Below the pieces are notes generated by a model that saw nothing but the letters and a program-made list of their open reading frames with translations, was not told the origin of the DNA and ran no database searches. Both the position numbers and the translations under genes were made by a program. A DNA stretch of 64,000 bases. Source: JBDSKH01 sp035556655 (lineage in GTDB: Bacteria; Actinomycetota; Actinomycetes; Actinomycetales; Microbacteriaceae). This document shows, in pieces, positions 6,881 to 14,943 of this stretch; position 1 is the stretch's first letter; every line of letters starts with the position of its first letter. Location of the stretch: the NCBI GenBank assembly GCA_035556655.1, contig DATMFW010000058.1:1-64000 (forward strand), read 5' to 3'.

Positions 6881-7366
6881 ATGACTGGTCAGGATCCCGC
6901 TATCGAGGCGGCGGGAGATCCGAGGCATCCCGACCACGAGGCATGGCTTCTTGAGCTCGGACGGGCGACCTATGCCGCCTCGCGCGTCGCAGGGGTCAGT
7001 TTCGACATTCTCCGTGTCTTCGACGGAATCTCAAGTCACTCGATGTACAGCGACCCGCTCGGCATACTACTGAAACGGATCCAAAGCCTAAAATCACGAA
7101 GATCTGACCTACCGGGCCTGAACGAGTTCGCCGAGAGCCTCGACGCCAGCCGGACCGTTCGCAACGACCTGATTCACGCACTTCCCGTGAAGGACGGCTT
7201 ACATCGCCGGATGACGAACGACCGGGCATACGTCCATAACTTCTACAGCGTCGAGGACGTGCGATCGGCCGTCACGCAGCTTGAGGCAACCTGGCGCATT
7301 GGTTCGCACCTGCTCTACCACGATGGCGGGGAGGCTGTCAGGGCTTGGATCGCGGGCGGTCAGTAG
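6881..7366 (+). CDS. HEPN-like protein with an RNxxxH motif
   Basis: 161 residues, largely helical. RNDLIH at 94-99 fits the RNxxxH active-site signature of HEPN ribonucleases, which are often toxins or defence effectors. The helix before it (LNEFAESLDASRTV) and the preceding helix pair fit the HEPN four-helix bundle, but the assignment rests on one motif. The start is ATG 6881 with GGGGTGA upstream. It is transcribed towards the SIR2-family gene (convergent), with 165 bases of gap and no other feature seen there. HEPN and SIR2 proteins are recurrent in prokaryotic defence islands. Confidence 0.5.
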   Translation: MTGQDPAIEAAGDPRHPDHEAWLLELGRATYAASRVAGVSFDILRVFDGISSHSMYSDPLGILLKRIQSLKSRRSDLPGLNEFAESLDASRTVRNDLIHALPVKDGLHRRMTNDRAYVHNFYSVEDVRSAVTQLEATWRIGSHLLYHDGGEAVRAWIAGGQ

Positions 7367-7531
7367 TGGCTTGCATCCTTCTGGCCCGCGAGGAAGCCAC
7401 ACGAGCGAAGGAACCCACTCAGCCCCGGGGACCTTCCCCATTCCAGAGGACTCCGACAGGAGCTCGACATTCGGCCTTTAGCTCACCAACGCCGTCAGTC
7501 CCGCGTCAGGACGAGTTTGTTGTGAGGACAC

Positions 7532-9115
7532 CTAACGAGACAGAGATTCGGGGTGAATCCCATCCAAGGATCGCCCTTCCAGGGTAATCGCGAAGCGGCG
7601 ATGGCCGAGAAGATCTCGACCCGAGACGTATAGCTTGACCGTTTCGGCAATCTGATCCGGGCCAAGGAATACGTGAAGGCGAGATCCTTGGGGTTGGTGG
7701 CCGAAGTTCGGCCCGCTGAACCAGTTCACTTGACCGCGGTCCCTATCCTCCGCAGAGGCATAGACATGCGTCGTTCGATGAGGTCCCTGCTGAGCGGTCA
7801 CGCTGACCTGATCCAAGGAGTACCCACCAAGATCTATGATCACCTCACCTGTTGTGTAGTCGGTCGTCCAAGCGCCTGTCACGGTCAGTTCCGGCGTGGA
7901 CGGAACGAGCGTGAGACCAGTCCCGAGCGCTGCGGCCGCTCCTTGCGTTAGCACTGCGAGTCGAGGAGGTGCACCCGGCTCTCCCTCTCGCTCCCCGCCG
8001 CCGTATGCCCTCGCGAGATATCCGCGCGTTTCCAGCGAATCGAATGCCGGCCATGCCGGGTCAATAACCGTCATCGTTCTGTCCTCGCTCGCTGCCAACC
8101 AGTTGCGAACTGCAGCGTTGACGTGCGCGTCAGCGAACGAGTATCCGACAACGACGAGAGAGTCGGCCCGCCGGAGCGCTTCAGTAGCGGCGTTCAGAAG
8201 GTCCAGAGTCGGGCCATCAGTCGCAAGCTTTTCTCGATCACCAACCACGATCCAAGGCAGCCCAGGCGTCCGGCGGGGCGGAGCATTCGGGTCGAGTTCA
8301 TCTCGCTCCGGTTCAGGCTCCACTACACGGATGCCGGGCGGCTGAACGGCCGAAGGACGTCCCCCAACCAGTTCCCAATCGACCGAGCCATGAAGCTTGA
8401 TGAGGTTTATCACGCCATCGGTCGGCATAAAGGTGAGTTCGAATCCGGCCCGCCAGCGGTCCATCCCACGGTCGACTCGGACGCCCATCTCGGCGGCCAT
8501 CTTCTCGATGGCCAAGTCGTAGTTCAATGTCACGATGTCGAGCCCACCAGACTGGCTCGTGGCGAGGTCCGCAAGGGGCTGCAAGTAATCGATCGTGTCG
8601 ATCGACTGGAGCTCCTCCCGAATTGCCTGTAGAAGGGCGACTTCGAGTTCCTTGTAGGCCGAGGCATCTGGCGGTTCGTTCGCTTCCATTGCAATGTCGG
8701 CAATCACCTCCGCGAGAGAGTCACCCCCAAAGTGCTCATCGGTGATCGACCGTTCTACGGCATCCCTTAAGGCTCGACCGTGATGGCGCATTGGCGCACG
8801 CTCTGGCGCGAAACCAAGAGCGCCGGGCTTCCAAGATGAGACGAAAGGTGCAACCTCGTGCGATTCCCGAGCTTGTAGCAGACGAACGGCTGATACGAGG
8901 GTCTCGATATTCACAGCCCTGAGAGGATCACTGCCGTCCTCGCCCTGATGGCCGATCATCGCGCTGTAGACGAAGTTGAGTTCTTGCACTCCGCGCACAG
9001 GGGGTCTCTGCGCATTGAACCTCGCGACGATTCGCTCAGCAAGCTGGCTCGTCAGAGGTAGTCCGGCGTCAAAGGAGGCGCCGGCCCCGAGGAGCACCAC
9101 TGTTCGTTGCGACAT
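7532..9115 (-). CDS. SIR2-family protein, probable defence NADase
   Basis: 527 residues. The N-terminal SIR2_2-type Rossmann domain has the nucleotide loop LLGAGASFDAGLPLT (8-22), LNYD with Asn198 (197-200), KLHGS with catalytic-type His242 (240-244), and DSLVVVGYSFADAHVN (318-333). These are hallmarks of SIR2 NAD-hydrolase domains in systems such as ThsA, DSR and short-Argonaute partners. Residues 410-527 form a separate beta-rich domain (EVIIDLGGYSLDQVSVTAQQ; RLHVFLGPDQ) that I cannot name and that could sense a trigger. It is cytoplasmic, with no membrane segment. It follows the 9208-9732 gene on the same strand after 92 bases. Confidence 0.75.
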   Translation of the reverse strand: MSQRTVVLLGAGASFDAGLPLTSQLAERIVARFNAQRPPVRGVQELNFVYSAMIGHQGEDGSDPLRAVNIETLVSAVRLLQARESHEVAPFVSSWKPGALGFAPERAPMRHHGRALRDAVERSITDEHFGGDSLAEVIADIAMEANEPPDASAYKELEVALLQAIREELQSIDTIDYLQPLADLATSQSGGLDIVTLNYDLAIEKMAAEMGVRVDRGMDRWRAGFELTFMPTDGVINLIKLHGSVDWELVGGRPSAVQPPGIRVVEPEPERDELDPNAPPRRTPGLPWIVVGDREKLATDGPTLDLLNAATEALRRADSLVVVGYSFADAHVNAAVRNWLAASEDRTMTVIDPAWPAFDSLETRGYLARAYGGGEREGEPGAPPRLAVLTQGAAAALGTGLTLVPSTPELTVTGAWTTDYTTGEVIIDLGGYSLDQVSVTAQQGPHRTTHVYASAEDRDRGQVNWFSGPNFGHQPQGSRLHVFLGPDQIAETVKLYVSGRDLLGHRRFAITLEGRSLDGIHPESLSR

Positions 9116-9207
9116 GACGAGAGGCTATCCGCTGGCCCATTGGACGTCGGAGCACGGCGCTCGCATCACTCCCAATAGGGACCCGCGGAGAATCGGAGCG
9201 ACTCAGT

Positions 9208-9732
9208 TCAACCTGTAAGTCCTTCCCAGGGTGTCCAGGGCGGCGGCGGCTCAAAGTGCTGCACCTCGTAAGTGGCGGCGCGAAGAGATTCTTCGTACGC
9301 CTCAAGCAGATCCTCGTACGGCACCTGATTGGCTGGGAGGAACACGGCGCCTGAATCCTCGAAAACGGCATTCACATAGACAGACTGACTAAGGCTTGCA
9401 AACTCGGCCCACACCTCCGAGTCCGAAATAGGCAGCGTCGCAGGGTCGCAGTAGGTCCCGATGCGAATCCATCGAGAGTCGATCTCGACCTTCATACTCG
9501 CCGCCGCAGCCTCCGCATCGGTCCCTGCAGGCCAAGAGGAACGGATGGCCGTCGCATGTTCGAGAAGAGTCTCCAGGCATTGTTGCCGCACATCGAGAAA
9601 GTCCTGACGCTCGGCGTCCCGAGTAGCAATCGGCCCCCAAAGAAAACTTCCGATCGCCACGCAAAGCGCCATGATCGCGACGACCAGCGGAGCGCGACTT
9701 GGTCTCGACGGTGATCGCTCTGCATCCGCCAT
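9208..9732 (-). CDS. Single-pass membrane hypothetical protein
   Basis: 174 residues from ATG 9730-9732 (MADAERSPSRPSRAP). One N-terminal membrane helix (LVVAIMALCVAIGSFLWGP, about 16-34) is followed by a soluble helical domain with conserved-looking Trp and Cys residues (QQCLETLLEHA; WIRIGTYCDP). A longer frame begins at 9804, but its extra residues look non-coding. It lies upstream of the SIR2-family gene on the same strand, so it could be an accessory or membrane partner. No known domain is recognised. Confidence 0.6.
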   Translation of the reverse strand: MADAERSPSRPSRAPLVVAIMALCVAIGSFLWGPIATRDAERQDFLDVRQQCLETLLEHATAIRSSWPAGTDAEAAAASMKVEIDSRWIRIGTYCDPATLPISDSEVWAEFASLSQSVYVNAVFEDSGAVFLPANQVPYEDLLEAYEESLRAATYEVQHFEPPPPWTPWEGLTG

Positions 9733-9775
9733 GCCTAGATGGTTGCACTTGCCGTGGATCTGGAAGAGCAGAAAC

Positions 9776-9877
9776 GCCCCAGCTCGCGAGCAACAAAAAG
9801 TCAAACGTGTGAGCGAAGCGACCTCAGCCCCGAGCGATCTTCCCTCTAGGTCGGATGACGACGCCCGCGCCGCGTAG
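9776..9877 (+). pseudogene. 3' remnant of a paralogue of the 11068-11616 gene
   Basis: The plus-strand frame ends ...VSEATSAPSDLPSRSDDDARAA, matching the tail ...AEATDSPSHLPPGSDDDARAA of the gene at 11068-11616. Both tails overlap the opposite-strand double-HTH gene in the same way. Only about 33 codons remain here, so the body of this copy appears to have been deleted. Confidence 0.4.
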
Positions 9878-10258
9878 GTGATTCAGCACGGCGGTAGGTG
9901 AGACGCCCAATGCTTCTCCCACAGCTGCGGCCGTGAGACCAGACTCGTACAGCCGACGAGCTTTCTCGACATTCACTCTCGGCGTTCGGTTATCCCGGCG
10001 CTCTACACCCAGCCGGTCCAACGCTCGCCGAATCGCATCACGATGACACCCAAACGCACGAGCCAGTTGGCTGACATTCTCACCAGCCAGGTAGCGCTCT
10101 GCGACCTGCGCTCGTTCATCCCGGCTGAGATGCTTCTGCCGCTGATACACCCGCGCCACTGGCGGTGCAATTGGTCCATCTCCCAGCTGTCCGATCACTT
10201 CACTAAGGCGCTGAAGGGTAGATCTCTTATTCCAGAGTGACTCCGAGAGGACCTCCAA
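9824..10258 (-). CDS. Double-HTH DNA-binding protein, copy 1
   Basis: 144 codons with two tandem Hin/resolvase-type HTH units: LSRDERAQVAERYLAGENVS through RALDRLG (about 44-80), and VNVEKARRLYESGLTAAAVG through AVLNHLRGAG (about 95-132), ending in a basic tail. There is no recombinase catalytic domain. The only in-frame start is TTG at 10256-10258, with no ribosome site before it, so expression is uncertain. About 80% of residues are identical to the copy at 11566-12000. It looks like a regulatory or accessory protein of a mobile cassette, or the detached C-terminus of a serine recombinase. Confidence 0.6.
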   Translation of the reverse strand: MEVLSESLWNKRSTLQRLSEVIGQLGDGPIAPPVARVYQRQKHLSRDERAQVAERYLAGENVSQLARAFGCHRDAIRRALDRLGVERRDNRTPRVNVEKARRLYESGLTAAAVGEALGVSPTAVLNHLRGAGVVIRPRGKIARG

Positions 10259-10500
10259 AGTTGACTATTTATCATTGTCTATCAGAGGTCATACCCATCC
10301 GATCGCTCGGACCGGGCAACATTTTGCGTTTGTCCCCGAGGATGCCCACCCCCGTAGAAAAGTTCCATTCCCGTTTGCGTCGCGGCTCCGGCGTGAGGAA
10401 GTTGTCCACAGGCGACCCCTGTAGTGATGCTCGTGAATAGCCCGGCGGTGTTGTATTTCGCACCATATCTAGCCCTAGCGGGCTGAATCATACTCGGGTT
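10259..10500. other. Intergenic region of 242 bases
   Basis: Relatively AT-rich gap between the TTG of HTH copy 1 (minus) and the plus-strand gene at 10501. It has AT-rich segments near 10261-10285 and 10451-10470. No clear promoter with a 16-18 base spacer and no hairpin with a T-run are evident. Confidence 0.5.
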
Positions 10501-11068
10501 ATGAACAGTAGGGCTAAAAGGTATTCGCTTACGGATGTGCTTATCGAGGTCATGCCATTCTCGGTCGAATTAGCGGCATGGTGCCGAGATCAGCCGAGCT
10601 TTAGAAGGGCACTTAAGTTCTCGAATGATCGGTTCCTCCCGCTGGGCGCGATCAGACAGCGGGTCCCAACCAACTCGAAAGACAAGATCATCGGCTTTTA
10701 CGTCTTCGATCTTCAGACGGGTGAGTTCAAACAGGACTACATCGTGGACAAAGAGGCTAGGTCTACAGAGTTCCATCTATACACGGTCGCTGGTCGTCAG
10801 GAAGATCAGTACGTCAAGCACATCAACGACTTCGCGAACAGGTACACCTTCGAAGAGGGGGCCGCTAAAGGACCATCACCTAACCCTGGACGAGATAGAC
10901 GCGCTCGGTAATGCAGAAGTATCTCGTAGGGCAAGAGGATGGATTGAGCTACGCGACCAAGGTGGGCCGCGTCCCATCTCCTATAAGGACATCAAGGAAA
11001 CTCTTCGAGAAATCAGAGAGCAAAAGGCGAAGGGTATCGATGCTGAGCCATTGGGACCAGCGATCTAA
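10501..11068 (+). pseudogene. Hypothetical gene with a frameshift in a G run
   Basis: ATG 10501 opens a frame (MNSRAKRYSLTDVLIEV...) that is coherent to ...NDFANRYTFEEG. After the GGGGG run at 10857-10861, coding continues in the +1 frame as GPLKDHHLTLDEIDALGNAE up to ...DAEPLGPAI and TAA 11066-11068. Removing one G gives a single protein of about 188 residues. In the uncorrected frame the product stops at 10911 with a low-complexity tail. The restored stop overlaps the next ATG (TAATG), which supports the restored frame. The product has no recognised domain. Confidence 0.6.
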
Positions 11069-11616
11069 TGCCCGCCCTCACCCCGCAGCTTCAGCTTCGC
11101 CGCCACAACCTCCTCCAGTTGCTCTGGCTCGAGGCGTCAACGATCTTCACCATCCTCACGCCAAAAGAGCAGTGGGAGATTCATCGCTGCTACCGCCCGA
11201 GCGAGCACCTCACCGAGACCGAGCTGACCGAGCACCTGGCTGAGATCCGAAAGACAGAGCCGTCCCTGACCAATCGAGCCGGCAAGCACTTCGCCCTCAT
11301 CGACAAGGTCTACCGGTTCCTCCAAGAGCACGAGATCCCACTCTCAGACCACGAAACCATTAGCCGCATCATCACGCCGCTCGACCCACGTCGCCAGCGC
11401 AACCAACTCATCCAGCCCGACATCCCACGTCACTCTGGCACACCCGGCAAGTACGTCTTCGTCCGCCCCCTGATGCGACCCGAGCCCGACCTGAAGCGCC
11501 TCAGCCGAGCGCTCGTCGCCCTGGTGCGTGAACGCGAGGAGAAGGCTAAAGCCGAGGCAACCGACTCACCGAGCCACCTTCCCCCTGGGTCTGATGACGA
11601 CGCCCGCGCTGCGTAG
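11068..11616 (+). CDS. Hypothetical protein of the duplicated cassette
   Basis: 182 residues, MPALTPQLQLRRHNLLQLLW..., helical and charged, with a basic C-terminal third (ALVALVREREEKAKAEAT). The start ATG overlaps the stop of the preceding gene (TAATG), implying coupled translation. Its last 17 codons overlap the 3' end of HTH copy 2 on the other strand. A 33-codon remnant of a paralogue stands in the same position next to HTH copy 1. No known domain is recognised. Confidence 0.6.
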   Translation: MPALTPQLQLRRHNLLQLLWLEASTIFTILTPKEQWEIHRCYRPSEHLTETELTEHLAEIRKTEPSLTNRAGKHFALIDKVYRFLQEHEIPLSDHETISRIITPLDPRRQRNQLIQPDIPRHSGTPGKYVFVRPLMRPEPDLKRLSRALVALVREREEKAKAEATDSPSHLPPGSDDDARAA

Positions 11617-12000
11617 ATGGTTCAGGACAGCGGTGGGCGAGACACCGAACTCAGCCGCGATCTGTGCTGCTGTGAGACCAGACTCGTACAGCTGACGAGC
11701 TTTCTCGACATTCACTTTCGGCGTCCGGTTATCACGCCGCTCCACACCTAGCCGGTCTAGGGCTCGCCGAATCGCATCACGATGACAGCCGAACGCCCGC
11801 GCCAGCTCACTGACGTTCTCACCGGCCAGGTAACGTTCCGCCACCTGTGCCTGTTCGTCCCGGCTGAGGTGCTTCTGTCGCTGATACGCCCGTGCCACTG
11901 GCGGTGAAACTGGCCCATCTCCTAGCGCACCAACCGCTTCACTGAGGCGCTGAAGGGTAGATCTCTTATTCCAGAGCGACTCCGCTAAGACCTCACTCAC
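11566..12000 (-). CDS. Double-HTH DNA-binding protein, copy 2
   Basis: 144 codons with the same architecture as copy 1: HTH units at about 44-80 (VAERYLAGENVSELARAFGC) and 95-132 (LYESGLTAAQIAAEFGVSPT). Here the start is GTG 11998-12000, which overlaps the last bases of ridA (stop TGA 11995-11993), so it may be translated by coupling from ridA. The two copies share long identical DNA stretches (for example GGGTAGATCTCTTATTCCAG), with most differences silent or conservative. That indicates selection on the protein. Confidence 0.65.
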   Translation of the reverse strand: MSEVLAESLWNKRSTLQRLSEAVGALGDGPVSPPVARAYQRQKHLSRDEQAQVAERYLAGENVSELARAFGCHRDAIRRALDRLGVERRDNRTPKVNVEKARQLYESGLTAAQIAAEFGVSPTAVLNHLRSAGVVIRPRGKVAR

Positions 12001-12373
12001 CGCGATACGCGGTCATCATCACCGACACCAGCAGGCCCGGCACATCCACCCCGAGCTTCGTCACGGCGCGCGCCGGAGGCTCGGACGGGAAGAACTCGCC
12101 GTACGCCTCGTTCATGCCCGCGAAATCCTCCGGGTGGGTGAGCAGCACCGTCACCTGCACGATGTCTGCTCGGGTTCCGCCTCCGGCTTCGACGACGGAG
12201 AGAGCGTTGCGCAGCGCCCGGGTCGTCTGCTGCTGGATGCCGGGCCCGGCGAGCTGACCGGTCGCGACATCCGTACCCGTCATTCCCGACACGTAGATGA
12301 AGGGCCCCGCCACCACACCCTGGTTGAACAGCGGCGACGACGGGGCATCCGGGGTGCTGATGATCGTCTTCAT
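11993..12373 (-). CDS. RidA/YjgF family protein
   Basis: 126 residues. RidA-type deaminases hydrolyse reactive enamines and imines released by PLP enzymes. Family features are MKTIISTPDAPSS at the N-terminus, FIYVSGMTGTD near 26-36, LRNALSVVEAGGG at about 54-66 and EPPARAVTKLGVDVPGLLVS near the C-terminus, with the Arg of PPARA as expected for the carboxylate-binding residue. The start ATG 12371-12373 fits the family length. It marks the right border of the accessory island: the stop overlaps the HTH copy 2 start. Confidence 0.9.
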   Translation of the reverse strand: MKTIISTPDAPSSPLFNQGVVAGPFIYVSGMTGTDVATGQLAGPGIQQQTTRALRNALSVVEAGGGTRADIVQVTVLLTHPEDFAGMNEAYGEFFPSEPPARAVTKLGVDVPGLLVSVMMTAYRGE

Positions 12374-12469
12374 GCAGAGACGGTAGCCGAGACCGGGTGT
12401 GACGCGCCCTGCGAAGGTCGTCGGCCGACGGGACTTCATCGACTGCGCATGACAGGGGCTTCATCGGCG

Positions 12470-13573
12470 TCACGTCCCGGCGACGCCGAGCTGTACCGCC
12501 AGGCGCACGTACATCGCCGAGGACCACAGCAGCGGGTCGGCCGGCGGCCCCCAGCGCTCCGTCCACTCGGAGAGCCCGTCGGGGTGCAACAGGTGTCCGC
12601 CGACCTGCTCGGGTAGCCGGCCACGATCGTCGGCCTGATCCACGATCCAGTCCAGGCACGCTGTGGCGAGCGCGCGGCGGCCGACCGCGTCGGCGGCGAG
12701 GCCGAGGAAGCCCGTGAGAAGTGGCCAGCGCCCGCCGCCGTAGTACCGGTCGGCGGGGTAACGATGGGTGCCGCCCTCGACGACGAGCTGCTGCTCGATC
12801 TGCTCGATCGTCGCGAACGCGAACCTGCTCGTCGACGGCATCATCCGGATCGGGCCGATGAGCGCGAGCGCTGACGCGTCGATTCCGGGACGCCCGATCA
12901 CCTTGCCCAGATGACCGCGTTTTGCGGCGTCACCGACGACGGCGGCGAACAACCGGCCCGAGGCGACCTCCGCGCGCCGTCGCCGGCCCAAGTCGAGGGT
13001 TCCGAGGTCGACGGCGGCGATCAAACCGGCGCAGACGCACCCGAGTGTCGAGACGTGTCGCTGGCCGGGGTCCTCCTCCCACCAGTCGTAACACGGCCGG
13101 TCCCCCATCACCACGAGGTAATCGACGGCGACCTCGATCGCGGTCGCCCAGCGCGCGGGGTCGAGGCCGTGCCGGCGGACATGCTCGGCCAGCGCCCACA
13201 GCCAGGTGCCGTAGCCGTCGACCTGGAAGTTCGACCACCCGTCGTTCGCGGGTGTGCCATCGAGCAGAAGCCGCGCCGGCAGGATGGCGCCCTCCGGAGG
13301 GTCCTCGCCGCAACCCACGGCACTCACCAGATCGGCGACCTCAGCGCGTCTGCTCACCAGAAACCGGGCGCACCAGTCGTGGAACGCGGTGGCGGAGGCG
13401 ACCGCTCCTGCTGCGGACACCGCATCGGCGATGAACGCCCCGTCCCGGAACCAGCAGAACCCGCGGTACGCCGAGAAGTCCGGGCCGGCGGGGAAGGCTC
13501 CCCCCGGATCCTGGAGCTCGAGCAGAAGCTCGAGCGACCGCCGCGCGAGGGCAGCCTGGTCGCGCGTCCTCAC
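12470..13573 (-). CDS. GH15-like glucoamylase-type glycoside hydrolase
   Basis: 367 residues, an all-helical (alpha/alpha)6 enzyme. GFCWFRDGAFIADAV (38-52), DGWSNFQVDGYGTWLWAL (111-128) and CYDWWEE with Glu166/167 (161-167) fit the sugar-binding and acid-catalyst segments of GH15 and related glucoamylases. RYYGGGRWPLLTGFLGL comes near the C-terminus. The start GTG 13571-13573 overlaps the stop of the GH13 gene (GTGA). There is no signal peptide, so it acts on imported oligosaccharides. The N-terminal beta domain of many bacterial GH15 enzymes is absent, so the exact family is uncertain. Confidence 0.8.
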   Translation of the reverse strand: MRTRDQAALARRSLELLLELQDPGGAFPAGPDFSAYRGFCWFRDGAFIADAVSAAGAVASATAFHDWCARFLVSRRAEVADLVSAVGCGEDPPEGAILPARLLLDGTPANDGWSNFQVDGYGTWLWALAEHVRRHGLDPARWATAIEVAVDYLVVMGDRPCYDWWEEDPGQRHVSTLGCVCAGLIAAVDLGTLDLGRRRRAEVASGRLFAAVVGDAAKRGHLGKVIGRPGIDASALALIGPIRMMPSTSRFAFATIEQIEQQLVVEGGTHRYPADRYYGGGRWPLLTGFLGLAADAVGRRALATACLDWIVDQADDRGRLPEQVGGHLLHPDGLSEWTERWGPPADPLLWSSAMYVRLAVQLGVAGT

Positions 13574-14943
13574 GGCGAACCGAGGATCGCGACGCCCGGG
13601 GGCACGAGCAACTCGCCTTCTCGAATCGCGAGCCTCGACTCCGCGAGGAGGTCGTACGTGGCGCCAGCCACCGCATCCGCCGACACCGCGATCGGCGTCC
13701 GGCCGCGATTCGCGACGACCCACAGGGTCTCGCGGCCGTCGGAGCGCTTCCGCACGAGCAGGTCGGATCCGTGGGCCGTCACAGCGTCGACGTCGCCGCG
13801 CAGCGCGGGATGCGCGCGGCGCAACGCGATGAGGCGACGATGCCAGTCGAGCAGCGGGGCGTTCCAGTCGTGCTCGCTCCACGGCATGGTGCGGCGACAG
13901 TCCGGATCCTCTCCGCCCTCGAGACCGACCTCGTCGCCGTAGTAGATCATCGGCGCGCCGGGCGATGTCAGCAGCAGGGCGACCGCGATACGGATCGCGG
14001 CGGGTTCCCCGGCGAGCCGGGTCGCGATCCGGGGAGTGTCGTGGCTGCCGAGCAGATTGAGCATCGACCCGCGGGAGCGCTCCGGGGTGATCGCGTGCAG
14101 CGAGGCGAGCCGGGATGCGGTGCGCTCGGCATGGTCGCCCCCGTCGGCGAAGTCGCAGATCAGGTCGCGGAGCGGATAGTTCATCGCGCCGTCCGCCATG
14201 TCGCCCTGCAGCCACTCCTCGGCTGTCCCCCAGATCTCGGCGACGATGTAGAGGTCGTCGTCGATGCCTTTCACCTCACGACGGAACTCCCGCCAGAAGT
14301 CGTGCTCCACCAGGAAGGGCACGTCCAGACGCCACCCGTCGATTCCTTCCCGCGCCCAGTGGCGCGCCACCTCGAGCAGATACGCCCGCGCGGCCGGGTC
14401 GGCATGGTTGATCTGAGGCAGGTATTTGCACCCCATGCAGGTGGCGTAGTTCGGCTCGGGCTCCCGGACCACCGGGAAGGCGTCGACGGTGAACCACGAG
14501 GCGTACGGTGAATCCGCGCCGTGCGCGTACACGTGGCGGAACGCCCAGTGACCCTCGCCCGCGTGATTGAACACGGCATCCAGCACCACGCGGATGCCTC
14601 GTGCGTGGGCAGCCGCGATCAGCCGGCGGAACGCGTTCAGGTCGCCGAGGCGGTGGTCGATGCGGAAGTAGTCCGCGGTGTCGTATCGATGGTTGGTGTC
14701 GGCCTCGAAGATCGGGGTCAGGTAGAGCGCGTTCGCCCCCAGGCTCTCGATGTGATCGAGCCGCGACTCGATGCCGGCCAGGTCGCCGCCGAAGAAGTTG
14801 CCGCGGGTGGGCCGGCGACCCCAGGCCTCGACCCCCTCCGGATCGATCGAGGGGTCCCCGTTCGCGAACCGGTCGGGGAAGATCTGGTAGAACACGGCGT
14901 CCCGGACCCAGGCGGGCGAGGGGACGGGCGAGGTCGAGGTCAT
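13570..14943 (-). CDS. GH13 alpha-glucosidase/neopullulanase-type hydrolase
   Basis: 457 residues, a (beta/alpha)8 GH13 enzyme. Conserved regions are LDAVFNHAG (121-129), GWRLDVPF with nucleophile Asp207, IVAEIWG with acid/base Glu236, and LLGSHDTPR with Asp302. The N-terminus AVFYQIFPDRFANGD and NFFGGDLAGI resemble cyclomaltodextrinase/neopullulanase-type enzymes, but the extra N-terminal domain of that group is missing. It is cytoplasmic. It lies between the permease genes (4-base overlap) and the GH15-like gene (4-base overlap), so it probably degrades the maltodextrin or related glucan imported by the adjacent ABC transporter. Confidence 0.92.
   Translation of the reverse strand: MTSTSPVPSPAWVRDAVFYQIFPDRFANGDPSIDPEGVEAWGRRPTRGNFFGGDLAGIESRLDHIESLGANALYLTPIFEADTNHRYDTADYFRIDHRLGDLNAFRRLIAAAHARGIRVVLDAVFNHAGEGHWAFRHVYAHGADSPYASWFTVDAFPVVREPEPNYATCMGCKYLPQINHADPAARAYLLEVARHWAREGIDGWRLDVPFLVEHDFWREFRREVKGIDDDLYIVAEIWGTAEEWLQGDMADGAMNYPLRDLICDFADGGDHAERTASRLASLHAITPERSRGSMLNLLGSHDTPRIATRLAGEPAAIRIAVALLLTSPGAPMIYYGDEVGLEGGEDPDCRRTMPWSEHDWNAPLLDWHRRLIALRRAHPALRGDVDAVTAHGSDLLVRKRSDGRETLWVVANRGRTPIAVSADAVAGATYDLLAESRLAIREGELLVPPGVAILGSP

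Noticed and set aside
9733..9804. Longer N-terminus for the 9208-9732 gene
   Set aside because: The extra 24 residues are Cys- and Phe-rich without a signal pattern, and the membrane helix and charged start fit the ATG at 9730-9732.
12281..12301. Possible attachment-site repeat of the tRNA-Gly 3' end (CCCGTCATTCCCG in ridA)
   Set aside because: Only about ten bases resemble the tRNA T arm and it lies inside the conserved ridA coding region; no convincing direct repeat exists in 4025-12000.
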